From contig NZ_LR216287.1 of the NCBI RefSeq assembly GCF_900696045.1, forward strand, positions 1 to 64,000: a stretch of DNA of 64,000 nt. The letters run 5' to 3'. Both the position numbers and the translations under genes were made by a program. The stretch is from Candidatus Nitrosocosmicus franklandus. GTDB taxonomy: Archaea; Thermoproteota; Nitrososphaeria; Nitrososphaerales; Nitrososphaeraceae. The notes beneath the pieces are model-generated. The model had not been told where the DNA came from. It did not search any database and was given only the letters and a program-made list of their open reading frames with translations. Position 1 is the first letter of the stretch, and the number at the start of each line of letters is the position of its first letter. Positions 1 to 14,408 of the stretch are shown piece by piece.

Positions 1-2988
<2,988 letters not shown>

Positions 2989-3916
2989 TTATTTTGTTTA
3001 TCTAGTCACTCACTCATCAAAATGATGATGGTGATGGTAATGGTGATTGCTTTACTTTACCAGTTCCTTTCTTTCTTTATTTTTGTAGTGGAATAAAAAG
3101 TCTAATTCGAGTATTGTATTAAACATAGATTCTCTGTCAGTGTAATTTTTTATTTCTTGCTGTTTGCACTACAACACCACGATACGATATATTTACTACA
3201 AAATCTATTCCATTATTACGCGAATAGTTTTCCTAGTTCTATATTCTACATTTTCGATTTTTTGATGGAGTTTTCCTATACACGATGATCATCGTAGACT
3301 CCGAGTCTACTACATCAACTTCATCCTTTGTCAGTCGCGCCCATTTTTCTCTTTGTATCTATATGGGGTCTTTTTAGCTCCTCACGTTTGACGACTGTTT
3401 TCGACAAAGGATTGCATCCGGTTTTGTACTATTTGGTTTTTTGCTGACTTAAACCTTTGCTTGGTTGGTTATTTTATCTTTAATGATCAGATAGATGCAT
3501 TAATTATTATTATTATTATTATCAGTTGTACTATGATGTCTTTCTTTTGATATTTACACAGATGTCCAATAGTTATAGTAATGATTCCAAGCAAGGAATG
3601 ATGTATATAACAATACACATTCATAACAGATTAGTTTGGTAGTTAATTAATTTCTTTCAATCAATTGTAGTAAGATGAAAAATTAAGGAATTGTTATTAC
3701 TATTGTTGGATTATTTTTGATAATATAATAATTGTATTATGTGTAGCTTTTTTGCAGGCTAGACTAGATAACTAGTAAAAGAAGACATGACAAGACAAGA
3801 CAAGACATACATGTTCATGTACATCTAATCCATTATCTTTACCTTTACTTTTACCAGCCATCCAGCCAGCCAGCCTGCTATTATTCTGCCACTACTATAA
3901 TACAATTTTTTTATCT
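2989..3916. other. 16S-23S internal transcribed spacer, no tRNA
   Basis: About 930 bp between the rRNA genes with no reading frame and no tRNA fold; a tRNA-Ala common in euryarchaeal spacers is absent. It is AT-rich with simple repeats: an ATT run near 3500-3520, an ACAAG triplication near 3790-3806, and a CCAGCCAG-type tandem near 3854-3875 close to the 16S 3' end, where processing stems are expected. No convincing bulge-helix-bulge could be assigned by eye. Confidence 0.7.
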
Positions 3917-5386
<1,470 letters not shown>

Positions 5387-5390
5387 CAAT

Positions 5391-5408
5391 GGCAAAATCT
5401 CTTTTGCC
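5391..5408 (-). repeat. Short hairpin immediately 5' of 16S rRNA
   Basis: Perfect 7-bp inverted repeat GGCAAAA / TTTTGCC with a 4-nt loop, beginning 5 nt upstream of the mature 16S 5' end. It would fold in the pre-rRNA leader and may take part in processing; the role is inference. Confidence 0.6.
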
Positions 5409-5437
5409 TTTTATCCGTTGAATCACTTTCTCGTTTA

Positions 5438-5578
5438 TACATACGTTCTTTTTTCCTTTCTTTTCCTTCCTTTTTATTCCGATTGACCGACTGCTTTCTT
5501 GTTGATGATAATAATCAATCATCAAGTAGTAGTCAAAGAAGGAACAGGAAGAAAGAAGAGAAAGAAGAGAACGTACGT
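5438..5578 (-). repeat. Long imperfect inverted repeat in the pre-16S leader
   Basis: A pyrimidine-rich arm (about 5440-5505) is the imperfect complement of a purine-rich arm (about 5520-5577). The base carries ACGTTC / GAACGT-type pairing and the tip an exact 8-bp stem TTGATGAT / ATCATCAA around a short loop. In the minus-strand transcript this forms a hairpin roughly 55-60 bp long, starting about 55 nt upstream of 16S. It may be a transcript-processing or antitermination structure; no function is demonstrated. Confidence 0.6.
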
Positions 5579-6037
5579 CCCTGATGGAAACTAATAATTT
5601 ATTTAGTATCCAGTCAGGACATTTATTGAGTTTATTTCTTTCTTGTTGTTAGTATTCTTTTTCTTTGTATAAGAGAGAAAAAGTTACAACCACTAATCAA
5701 CCAAGAAAGAGAAAGAGTACGATCGATTGAAAAAAACTAACTAACTGTACTATTCCGTATAGTGTATAGACATAGACATTCAGATTCATTCTTATTGGAT
5801 CATCTTTAATGCAATCAAAAAAAAGTAACTGATAATACTAGTATTTGTTCATCCTTTATTTTAGTTAGTACAGTATCATTGTTATTTACGTGTCTTTATA
5901 TCTTCGCATACATGCATCTACCTGATCATTCCCATGTCAGATTCAATCTATCAGGTCAGCACTGATATGCTGATTGAACCTCCATTATGATTTTGTTATT
6001 ATTACTATTTACTATTAGATTCATCATCCATATATTC
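5579..6037. other. Intergenic region upstream of the rRNA operon
   Basis: AT-rich sequence between the rRNA leader hairpin and the polB side. No reading frame of note. The rRNA promoter should lie here or just inside the leader on the minus strand, but I could not assign it. Confidence 0.5.
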
Positions 6038-6062
6038 AACAACCACATTGGGGTTGTTTTTC
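6038..6062 (+). terminator. Hairpin followed by T tract
   Basis: AACAACC (6038-6044), 7-nt loop, GGTTGTT (6052-6058), then Ts. It resembles an intrinsic terminator on the plus strand, but no plus-strand gene precedes it. It may instead be a structured element between the divergent rRNA and polB transcription units. The next 430 bases up to polB hold nothing I recognise. Confidence 0.35.
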
Positions 6063-6492
6063 TACTGTTGTGTATCTAAATCGTTTTTATTGTCAAGAGC
6101 GCACCTGGAGGTCTGTAAATCATATTATGGCATTAGCCAATTTTTTTTCATTACCGACGCCGCCTTTTGTCTTGGATGCGTTCATTACCATTTAGATAAT
6201 TGATAATATTAACTTTAGCATTAAGGTATTGCAAAGAGGATAGATTTTCTTAATTTATGGCAAGAGTTGCCTTGATTTCTATTATAGATTGGATTAATAG
6301 TATTGGTAACTAAGATGATTGACACAATAAACAGATTTGATAAAAGTTTGATGTATGTGTTCGTTGACCCATTCAATGAAAGCACACCTGCCTGGAGTGT
6401 GTCTTGATTTGCAAATGTTCACCTACTCATAAAGAGATAGGATTTAATCCTTGAAATGCCGATCGAAAAGTGGGGAGGTGTAGCAAGGAAAT

Positions 6493-9210
6493 TTGTCAAC
6501 TTTGACCTCAACAAAAAGAGGAGAAGAGTATTACTTAAAAATGATTCCAGAAAATATGCCCTGTTTACTTCTTTCATCCTTTTATGTAGGTGAAAAAAAA
6601 TCTGTATTTTTGAAATTTTATAACCCGTCTGATTCTCAAGTATATTTTTGGAGTGAATATTTCTTACAAGGAAATGCAAATAACAAACATCAACCCTATT
6701 GCTATGTAAAAAAAGAATTTGCATCAGAAGTCAATCGAATAGTAGATGATGAAAAGACCAGATACAGTATCCAGGAAGTAAAAAAACTAGATGATATTTT
6801 GGACAAAGAAATTGATATCCTCAAAATATTGGCTCCAGATCCACTCGCAATTGGAGGAACTGATAACAGTTTTAGAGAAAAGGTAACCTCATGGGAGGCC
6901 GACATAAAATATCATGAGAGTTATATGTATGATATGGGTCTGATTCCGGGTGCGTATTATAAGCGTGTTGGAAATAGTTTGGTGTTACACGAGTTTTCAA
7001 TTTCAAAGGGTGTTGATAAATATCTAAACACCCTCTTTACATCAAATAAATTTCAGAGTAATTTTAGCAACAATGAATACGATAAATTTCTTTTAAAGTG
7101 GTCACGGCTACTGAACCAACCTATTCCCAACATAAAAAGACTTGCTTTAGATATTGAGGTTGATTCAGAAGAAGGGCGTATGCCTACGGCCAGAGAACAT
7201 GATCGAGTCATTACTGCGGTTGGAATTTCTAGTTCAGACGGCCTAAAGAAAGTTTATGTTTTAAAAAAAGGATCTGATGTACAACTAGACTCTTTGGATC
7301 AAAGCATTGAGGTTTGTGAAACTGAAAAAGAAATGCTGTTAAAGGTTTTTCAAGTAATACAAAATTATCCAATAATTTTGACTTATAATGGTGATGATTT
7401 TGACTTGCCTTATCTATATGCCAGATCTCAGGATCCTAGAATCGACCCCATAAATGCTACTCCTATAGAAAAGGAACTAGTTCCTATAGTAATTAAAAGA
7501 GAGTCCTTCATCAAACGAGGGATGCAAGCAGATCCTGTAACATTGCAAACAGGAATTCATATTGATTTATTTCGAACATTTCAAAATCGATCTGTCCAGA
7601 ATTATGCTTTCAGTCATAAATATTCCGAATATACGTTAAACGCCATTTCTGAAGCCCTATTAGAGGATACAAAGATCGAATTTGAAGGGAGTATCGGCGA
7701 TTTATCTATTCAAAAATTAGCAGAATATTGTCTTAAAGATGCGGACTTGACTTACCGCCTCAGCTCTTTTAATGATAATTTACTGATGAAATTGATTGTT
7801 ATCATCGCTAGGATTTCAAGAATGTCTATAGAAGATATTACAAGGTTTGGTGTGAATCAATGGATTCGATCCATGATGTTTTTTGAACATAGACAACAAA
7901 ATATTATTATTCCTAGACGCGATGAGCTACTACAAAAAGGTAGCTCTTCTACCACAGCTATAATCAAGGAGAAAAAGTATAGGGGAGGATTAGTGGTTGA
8001 ACCCGAACTGGGAATTCATTTTAATGTTGTTGTCGTTGATTTTGCCAGCCTATATCCAAGCATAATTAAAGTACACAATCTTTCTTACGAGACAGTTAAC
8101 TGTCCACATGATGAATGTAGGAAAAATCCAATTAATCATATAGAAGGGACAACACATTGGATCTGCAGAAAAAAAAGGGGTATGACTTCGATTCTCATAG
8201 GCACTTTGCGTGACCTGCGAGTAAATTATTATAAACATTTGTCAAAGGATAAGACACTTAATAACGAGGACAGACAGCTGTATAGTGTAATTAGCCAAGC
8301 AATTAAGGTGATTTTGAATGCCACTTACGGTGTTATGGGGGCGGAAATATTTCCTCTGTATTGTCTACCTGTAGCTGAAGCTACAGCTGCCATAGGAAGA
8401 TCTACTACAACGAAAACCATACGAAAATGCAATGAAGATAATGTTAAAGTCATTTATGGTGACACTGATTCCTTATTCTTGAAGAACCCCACAGACGAGC
8501 AACTTAAATCAATTTCTAACTGGGCAAAGACAGAATTAGGTGTTGATTTAGAGATAGACAAACGGTACAGATATGTGGTATTTAGCGCGCTAAAGAAAAA
8601 TTACCTAGGTGTTCTTGATGATGGGACCGTTGATGTAAAAGGGTTAACAGGTAAAAAATCCCATACACCACCCTTCATACGGAAGGCTTTTTATGAAATA
8701 TTGAATGTCTTAAGAGATATATATTCGGAAAAGGATTTTACCAATGCAAAGACTAAGATAAAGGAAATTATTCGTTCCTTAGCTGAGGATTTAGAGAACA
8801 GGAAAATCCCTCTAGCTGAGTTGAGTTTTAATGTGATGATTAATAAATCGCCCGAAAAATATGGAGTCCGGTCTCAAAATAACAATGAAAACCATACGTT
8901 ATCATTGGGTGGTAAATCTAAGGATTTTGGCAATGTCAAAGGTATTCCTCAGCACATTAAGGCAGCCAAACAATTAGTCGAATTAGGACAGGAATTAAAG
9001 GCAGGTGATATTATTTCTTATGTAAAGACAAGAACAGTAGATGGTGTAAAGCCGGTATCGCTGGTGAGCAAGTCAGAAGTCGATAACGAAAAATATCTAG
9101 AAGCTATGGAAGCGACATTTGACCAGGTTCTTTCTTCATTGAACTTGAATTTTAAATCTATAATTGGTAAACCTCGTCAGTCAAATTTGGATGAGCTTTT
9201 TTGGGGTTAG
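6493..9210 (+). CDS. polB: Family B DNA polymerase
   Basis: Replicative/repair family-B DNA polymerase with 3'-5' exonuclease, 905 aa, close to the usual thaumarchaeal length. Exo I is visible as ALDIEVDSEEG and Exo II as TYNGDDFDLPY. Polymerase motif A is DFASLYPSI (Ala replaces the commoner Tyr/Ser), motif B lies around KVILNATYG and motif C is VIYGDTDSLF. A Cys-rich stretch (CPHDEC ... WICRKK) after motif A fits a metal-binding loop. The C-terminal QSNLDELFW fits a PCNA-interacting peptide. The longest frame starts at TTG 6493; ATG 6541 (MIPENMPC) starts nearer the conserved N-terminus and is a real alternative. No intein. A single gene, followed after 47 bp by the ureohydrolase on the same strand. 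Confidence 0.97.
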   Translation: MSTLTSTKRGEEYYLKMIPENMPCLLLSSFYVGEKKSVFLKFYNPSDSQVYFWSEYFLQGNANNKHQPYCYVKKEFASEVNRIVDDEKTRYSIQEVKKLDDILDKEIDILKILAPDPLAIGGTDNSFREKVTSWEADIKYHESYMYDMGLIPGAYYKRVGNSLVLHEFSISKGVDKYLNTLFTSNKFQSNFSNNEYDKFLLKWSRLLNQPIPNIKRLALDIEVDSEEGRMPTAREHDRVITAVGISSSDGLKKVYVLKKGSDVQLDSLDQSIEVCETEKEMLLKVFQVIQNYPIILTYNGDDFDLPYLYARSQDPRIDPINATPIEKELVPIVIKRESFIKRGMQADPVTLQTGIHIDLFRTFQNRSVQNYAFSHKYSEYTLNAISEALLEDTKIEFEGSIGDLSIQKLAEYCLKDADLTYRLSSFNDNLLMKLIVIIARISRMSIEDITRFGVNQWIRSMMFFEHRQQNIIIPRRDELLQKGSSSTTAIIKEKKYRGGLVVEPELGIHFNVVVVDFASLYPSIIKVHNLSYETVNCPHDECRKNPINHIEGTTHWICRKKRGMTSILIGTLRDLRVNYYKHLSKDKTLNNEDRQLYSVISQAIKVILNATYGVMGAEIFPLYCLPVAEATAAIGRSTTTKTIRKCNEDNVKVIYGDTDSLFLKNPTDEQLKSISNWAKTELGVDLEIDKRYRYVVFSALKKNYLGVLDDGTVDVKGLTGKKSHTPPFIRKAFYEILNVLRDIYSEKDFTNAKTKIKEIIRSLAEDLENRKIPLAELSFNVMINKSPEKYGVRSQNNNENHTLSLGGKSKDFGNVKGIPQHIKAAKQLVELGQELKAGDIISYVKTRTVDGVKPVSLVSKSEVDNEKYLEAMEATFDQVLSSLNLNFKSIIGKPRQSNLDELFWG

Positions 9211-9257
9211 GAAGATTATATCTGGTAAATACTCAGCAGTGGTGAAATACTACTAAA

Positions 9258-10250
9258 TTGGATATTTTAACGAAACTCGAAAATATGTTTACTAGACCCG
9301 AGTATACTTTATCTGGCTGTAATTTTTGTGATATACCCATTCCTGTTACCTTCGATAACGCAAATGTAGTTGTTTTTGGAGCTCCTATTGACATCACAAC
9401 TACATTCGGAAAGACTACATCCATGGGTCCTCATGCAATTAGGACTACATCCTCTAAGCAAATTGAGACATTGGTTTATGAGAAAAACATTGAAATCTAT
9501 GACAAAGCACTAGTCTATGACCTTGGAGATATTAAATCAGATAATTCAGATTACTCCGATGTACATGATTTGGAAAAAATAGAATCTTTTTGGAACAACT
9601 TTGATGAAAAAATCTCAGTTGTTATAACACTATTAAGAGACACACAAAAAATACCTGTGATTTTAGGTGGAGAGCATACGATTACTTATTCAATCTTTAA
9701 GTGGATATCTCGAGAGCGGCCGTTATTACTGCATTTTGACGCCCACAGAGATATGAAATCTACTTATGAAGGGATGACTATGTGTCATACAACTCCTTTT
9801 TATCACCTAATCGAGAATGGATATCTAAGAGGTCAAGATCTGGTACAGATTGGCATCCGACAAGGTGATAGGAATGAAAATCAATTTGCTCTTCGCCAAG
9901 AGGTCACTACATTTGACGCATGGAATTGCCATAATGATTTTGATGAAATAAAATCGTGGATAAGAAATAATACACGCAATCGAAAAATCTATGTATCTTT
10001 TGATATTGATGTTTATGATTTATCGTATGTGTCATGTACAGGCACACCCGAACCCTATGGTTTGAGCCCTTTTCAAATTGTGGACCTAATTAATAGTATT
10101 GATGAAAGTGCAGTCCTAACAGGAGTAGATTTCGTCGAAACAGGATTTAAGAACAATGATTTTAGAGAAGGGGCTTTGGCAACTCAGACTCTACTCAGAA
10201 TACTAACGGGAGATTTTATGTCAAAAAAAGCAAGTAAAATTCATTTTTAA
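9258..10250 (+). CDS. speB: Agmatinase/arginase-family ureohydrolase
   Basis: 330-aa dinuclear-manganese ureohydrolase that should release urea from agmatine or a related guanidino compound, feeding polyamine synthesis. All family metal motifs are visible: GGEHTITY, LHFDAHRDMKS and SFDIDVYDLSYVSCTGTPEP. Substrate choice (agmatine, arginine or another guanidine) cannot be read from sequence. Agmatinase is preferred because archaeal members normally act there. Urea production would matter in an ammonia oxidiser with urease, but no urease is in the window. Start is TTG 9258, with ATG 9285 as alternative. Convergent with thrS, 18 bp between stop codons. Confidence 0.88.
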   Translation: MDILTKLENMFTRPEYTLSGCNFCDIPIPVTFDNANVVVFGAPIDITTTFGKTTSMGPHAIRTTSSKQIETLVYEKNIEIYDKALVYDLGDIKSDNSDYSDVHDLEKIESFWNNFDEKISVVITLLRDTQKIPVILGGEHTITYSIFKWISRERPLLLHFDAHRDMKSTYEGMTMCHTTPFYHLIENGYLRGQDLVQIGIRQGDRNENQFALRQEVTTFDAWNCHNDFDEIKSWIRNNTRNRKIYVSFDIDVYDLSYVSCTGTPEPYGLSPFQIVDLINSIDESAVLTGVDFVETGFKNNDFREGALATQTLLRILTGDFMSKKASKIHF

Positions 10251-10268
10251 AATAACGATTAGGTTGCA

Positions 10269-12257
10269 TTAAGAGGCAATCCTTGGTCTATTCGACAATT
10301 TTTCTTGCAAGTTGATTGGTAGAAACGGTTTATCTTTAATTTGATCTTTAATTATTGAAACTAACTTCGTGCCGTCTTCTGAATAGCTTTTCTTTGTTAA
10401 TCTTTCCCTTACGGAGACCGTTTTTGATGCAACTTCTTTTTCACCTATTATTACCACATAATGTATCCATTCAGTTTCTGCCTCCCTTATTTTCTTGGAT
10501 AATGTGTCATCTCTATCGTCTATATCACCACGTATGGAATTTTCCTTTAATATTTTTAGGAATGACTCACATTGAGGTAAAAATTCATCCCTGACTGGAA
10601 TAATTCTTACTTGTGTGTTCATTAACCATAAAGGTAAATACGGAACCTTGCCTTCACGCATTAATCTGGCAGATTTTTCCAATAATGCAAAAATCACCCT
10701 TTCAATTGCTCCACTTGGGGAATTGTGTAATATGACCGGGTTCTTTTTATTTCCATGTTCATCTACATAGGTGATGTCGTATCTTTCAGCATTTTCAATA
10801 TCTATCTGATCTGTAGATAGGGCTGATGCTTTACCAAGATTGTCAATGAAATTAAACTCCCATTTTAACGTAAAATAAAAAAATCGTTCCTCCCACAATT
10901 CTACTAGAACCGGTTTCCCAAAATTTGATACTAAATCGTGGATATATTGCTTGTTTTCATTGTAAAAGTCTTTGGTAAACCTGATGGCCATTTCCAAGTC
11001 ATCTCTAGTTGAAAGACCTATATCTTCAATGACTGATACTGATAATTGAAACCGTTTTAAAAATTCTGTTTTGGCTTGCTCAATGTCTTGACAAAACGCA
11101 TGACAATCTGGCATACTAAATGCACGTAGTCTTCTTAAACCAACTAATTCTCCACTTTTCTCTCTTCTAAAGCTATAACGCGTTAGTTCATATAATTTAA
11201 GTGGCAGATTCTTGTATGACATCTGAAAATCTTTTGTCATAAGAAATTGACCAAAACATGCTGCGAAGCGCAAGAAGAGATCCTTTTGATCGGACTTTAT
11301 ATTGTATTGTCTTGCGGGAAATCTGTTGAAATAACTCTCCATTGAAGGATGGTGCGAATCATACATTATCGGAGTTTCAACCTCCAACCCTCCGTAATCT
11401 AATACCTTTCTTGTGACAAATTGTTCGAGCAAAGATTTCATTAGTCGCCCCTTTGGATAATATCTCATGTTACCTGAATCTGAGGCGGGCTCATAATCAG
11501 AAATGCCTAACCTTCTCATCAATTTGACGTGGGGTGGTTGTTCGTCAACAACCCGTTTCTTAAGAATTTCATAGTTAAGCAAATTTTCTAGATTCTTTTC
11601 TGATTTTCTAAATTTATATTCATCATGTTTTACTAAATTTCCTTGGGTATCCATTATATACCAGTTTGATTTCAAATTTTTTTCAGATTTTAATGCCTCA
11701 GAGACATCTTCTTCTTCTTCCTCCTCCTCCTTCTCCACTTCCTCTAGATGGTGACAAGCATCTACAGACATTCTGCCATCTTTCTTAAGGTGATGCTGAG
11801 TCTGCTCTTGTTGTGCTAACTCTTGAGGACTCTTTTTATGAAAGGATTTAGAATTTTCGGCCATTGGGTGACCTTTCACTTTAAATTCTAGCGATTTTGT
11901 CCAACCAAATGGTGCTCTACTTACTGTGATTCCAGATTGACTCAAGGACTCGTTTAAAGCTTTTTCTATTTCAATTAACAGTCTAAATGATTTGCTTGGA
12001 GTCTCTAAATTTGAACTAAGATGAGCATATGGATAAAGCAGGATGGATTTACCCTTAATTTTTGAAAGATAGTCGTTAATTTCATGGACAATATCCATAA
12101 TCATGCTTCTGTCGTCTCCTTTTTCGATTGACATCAAAATTACGACTGTATCTTCCAACCTCTGTTTTTCATTTATGGTCAAAGATTCTGCGTCAGAAAT
12201 CTCTTTGCTGACGGGATGATATTCAATATAATCAACATGCAGCTGTAAAATTCGCAT
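10269..12257 (-). CDS. thrS: Threonyl-tRNA synthetase, archaeal type
   Basis: Class II aminoacyl-tRNA synthetase charging tRNA-Thr, 662 aa. The N-terminus (MRILQLHVDYIEYHP) is the archaeal editing domain related to D-aminoacyl-tRNA deacylase, which removes mischarged serine. The catalytic core shows motif 2 around TRYSFRREKSGELVGL with MPDCHAF, and motif 3 near the Ser-Pro-Ser-Gly-Ala-Ile-Glu-Arg stretch. A C-terminal anticodon-binding domain follows. Odd feature: between editing and catalytic domains (about residues 135-195) lies a charged linker with an uninterrupted run of seven Glu. ATG start at 12257. It is the only gene in its transcription unit. Confidence 0.96.
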   Translation of the reverse strand: MRILQLHVDYIEYHPVSKEISDAESLTINEKQRLEDTVVILMSIEKGDDRSMIMDIVHEINDYLSKIKGKSILLYPYAHLSSNLETPSKSFRLLIEIEKALNESLSQSGITVSRAPFGWTKSLEFKVKGHPMAENSKSFHKKSPQELAQQEQTQHHLKKDGRMSVDACHHLEEVEKEEEEEEEDVSEALKSEKNLKSNWYIMDTQGNLVKHDEYKFRKSEKNLENLLNYEILKKRVVDEQPPHVKLMRRLGISDYEPASDSGNMRYYPKGRLMKSLLEQFVTRKVLDYGGLEVETPIMYDSHHPSMESYFNRFPARQYNIKSDQKDLFLRFAACFGQFLMTKDFQMSYKNLPLKLYELTRYSFRREKSGELVGLRRLRAFSMPDCHAFCQDIEQAKTEFLKRFQLSVSVIEDIGLSTRDDLEMAIRFTKDFYNENKQYIHDLVSNFGKPVLVELWEERFFYFTLKWEFNFIDNLGKASALSTDQIDIENAERYDITYVDEHGNKKNPVILHNSPSGAIERVIFALLEKSARLMREGKVPYLPLWLMNTQVRIIPVRDEFLPQCESFLKILKENSIRGDIDDRDDTLSKKIREAETEWIHYVVIIGEKEVASKTVSVRERLTKKSYSEDGTKLVSIIKDQIKDKPFLPINLQEKLSNRPRIAS

Positions 12258-12360
12258 AACTACTACTATTATTATCTAGAATCTTTGGTTTGATATATTC
12301 CATACTTTATGACGACAAGAAAATGAAATTTTTTATTCTTCGGATTCTTCCTATAATTGC

Positions 12361-12726
12361 GTGGGAATTAATGATTTTTGTTTTGCTTGTTCTTTTGATG
12401 ACTCTCAAGAGTATTGTACCTATGATAATCCTGTAGCACCGTTTGGAGAGGAGCAACAGGATTATTCCCTTATGTTTGTCTTTTCTAAAATTTCACAGAT
12501 TAATGGTTTTACGAGTTTTGAAAATATTGAGGATTTGATCGAGAGAGTCATTTCTCATGAAACAATACATGTAGTTATTCTAAAGTTAGAGGGTCGGGAT
12601 GCGTCAGACACATTGGATGATCTGGAAATTGTTTATACATTCGGAGCAGGCAGACCTCATATAATCCGAATGAATTTCTTAGGTTATGCTAATGATAATA
12701 CTGGTCTTGTGACAGCTACTCTATAA
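12361..12726 (+). CDS. Small conserved-looking protein with HExxH motif
   Basis: 121 aa from a GTG start, in the gap divergent from thrS. Not recognised as a named family. The segment ERVISHETIHVVILKLEG contains HETIH, which matches the HExxH signature of zincin metallopeptidases on a helix-like amphipathic stretch; the N-terminus carries two Cys (CFACSF). A zincin of this size would be a minimal one, and a third ligand is not obvious (candidate acidic residues follow about 10-20 residues later). Metallopeptidase activity is therefore inference. Its last 11 bases overlap the convergent nuclease-like gene. Confidence 0.62.
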   Translation: MGINDFCFACSFDDSQEYCTYDNPVAPFGEEQQDYSLMFVFSKISQINGFTSFENIEDLIERVISHETIHVVILKLEGRDASDTLDDLEIVYTFGAGRPHIIRMNFLGYANDNTGLVTATL

Positions 12727-13525
12727 AATCTGTTATCTTGTAATTTGTTAAATGCTTGATGGATTTTAAAATCTCTTTTTTTATGTTAATTTTTTGATTT
12801 ATTGTTGATAATTCTTCTACGAATCTTAATTCATCTTCGTGGAATGATTGCTGGTCGAGGAAAATTTGATTATAAATTAGTTTTTGATTTATAGTTTGTA
12901 AAGATCTTAGATTTCTTTGGAGGCTCGAAATATTAACATTAGAATTTGATTTTTCTAGAGCTCTGATTAAACCAATTTTATTTATATTCAACAGACTATC
13001 CGAAATAACTCTGCTAAATTTATTAATGAGAACAAATTTGTCATCAGACTCTTGGTAGCCTATTATGGTAGATGGTAAGATCCTCTTTAATCCATTTTTT
13101 TTCATGTTTTGACAGTGCTTGCTATCTAGGATTATAACAGATCTACCGAAAGACATGATAGCGTCAATTATCTGGTTGCCTAACCTTTCATCTAGTTTGT
13201 CTTGATTTGACTTGATTTCAATTGGGAAAATCGTCATGTTTTGGATTTTAATCTTATGTGTTTGAGAAATGTTCTTTAAAAGAGTTCCACGTGTATGAAT
13301 ATTTTTGAGATCATCATCTATCTCAATCGAATTTTTTCTGATCTCTTTGGGTTTGTAACCAGAAGTTCTTATAATTGCTAATATGAAATCAAACCTTCTG
13401 TTCAATGCTTCGTTCTTTATTTCCAAGAAATGCTGAGGCTTTTCTACCGTTTTTCCAAAAAAACTATTATTGGGATTGGTCTTTAGATAACTTAAAAATT
13501 TGTCTTTAAGTTGGGATTCGTTCAT
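12716..13525 (-). CDS. Uncharacterised protein, possible PD-(D/E)XK-type nuclease fold
   Basis: 269 aa, ATG start. The N-terminal half contains RRFDFILAI and then FPIEIKSNQDKLDERL, an arrangement resembling the D ... E-x-K core of PD-(D/E)XK nucleases, followed by helix-rich sequence (DAIMSFGRSVIILD). The C-terminal third is helical and lysine-rich. No close family can be named from sequence alone. It starts 40 bp after trpA on the same strand, so it is probably the last gene of the trp transcription unit. Its 3' end overlaps the HETIH gene by 11 bp. Confidence 0.7.
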   Translation of the reverse strand: MNESQLKDKFLSYLKTNPNNSFFGKTVEKPQHFLEIKNEALNRRFDFILAIIRTSGYKPKEIRKNSIEIDDDLKNIHTRGTLLKNISQTHKIKIQNMTIFPIEIKSNQDKLDERLGNQIIDAIMSFGRSVIILDSKHCQNMKKNGLKRILPSTIIGYQESDDKFVLINKFSRVISDSLLNINKIGLIRALEKSNSNVNISSLQRNLRSLQTINQKLIYNQIFLDQQSFHEDELRFVEELSTINQKINIKKEILKSIKHLTNYKITDFIE

Positions 13526-13565
13526 TGTTTTGGGTGTGGGGGCTCTATCCTTTGGACATCTCCAC

Positions 13566-14384
13566 TCACGCTTTACAAGCTTCCTTTAGTTGTCTCACAA
13601 AAGAACTTAAATTTTCAAGCATAGCATCCTTATTGTCTTTGTATTCCTCTATTACTTTTATCAGTGAGCTTCCAACAATTACACCGTCTGCACCTGCTCT
13701 GATCATTTTACGCACATCAGCAGGGGTGCTAATACCAAATCCAACAGCCAAAGGTTTGCCGTATCTTGACGTGATCTCTTTTGTCCTCTTGATTGATTCA
13801 AATGTATATTTCTCGAATCGGTTTCTAGATCCGGTAATACCATAAACCGAAACCATATAAACGAAACCTGTGGAAATCGCGGATATTTTTTTCAATCTCT
13901 TGTCATTTGTATTTGGGGATGTAAGAAAAATTGTTGCCAATTGAAATTGCTTTGAAAGGTTAAGAAAGTCTTCGGCTTCTTCAAAGTTAAGATCAGGAAT
14001 GATGAATCCATCGACACTATAATCTTTTGATTGTCTCAAAAACTGTTTAAATCCGGTGGAATACAATATGTTTGAATAAGTCATTGCCACCATAGGTGTG
14101 TTAGGAAATCTTTGTTTTATTGATTCTACTAACTTGAGACAATCAATTGGTTTGATTCCTTGCTTTAAAGTATCAGAAAATGCATTCTGGATTACTGGAC
14201 CATCAGCCATCGGATCTGAGAAAGGGATGCCTATTTCGACGATGTCTGCACCTGATGCAATTACTGTTTCTATTATCTGTTTAGATGTTTCTAAATCAGG
14301 AAATCCACCTACCAGGTATGTAATCAGTGCTTTCTCTTTACGCTTTTCTAATTCTAAGAACTTTAAAACAACTTTGTTCTTCAA
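13566..14384 (-). CDS. trpA: Tryptophan synthase alpha subunit
   Basis: 272-aa TIM-barrel subunit cleaving indole-3-glycerol phosphate to indole and glyceraldehyde-3-phosphate. The catalytic Glu lies in DIVEIGIPFSDPMADGP, which also carries the catalytic Asp. The phosphate-binding end shows VGFGISTPADV and GVIVGSSLI. Full length for the family. TTG start at 14384 (MKNKVVLKF). It follows trpB by 24 bp, so it is co-transcribed in the order trpC-trpB-trpA. Confidence 0.97.
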   Translation of the reverse strand: MKNKVVLKFLELEKRKEKALITYLVGGFPDLETSKQIIETVIASGADIVEIGIPFSDPMADGPVIQNAFSDTLKQGIKPIDCLKLVESIKQRFPNTPMVAMTYSNILYSTGFKQFLRQSKDYSVDGFIIPDLNFEEAEDFLNLSKQFQLATIFLTSPNTNDKRLKKISAISTGFVYMVSVYGITGSRNRFEKYTFESIKRTKEITSRYGKPLAVGFGISTPADVRKMIRAGADGVIVGSSLIKVIEEYKDNKDAMLENLSSFVRQLKEACKA

Positions 14385-14408
14385 TTTCTAACAATATCCT
14401 CCTCTTTT

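Noticed and set aside
2989-3916. tRNA in the 16S-23S spacer
   Set aside because: No cloverleaf, no T-arm GTTCRANNC box in either orientation.
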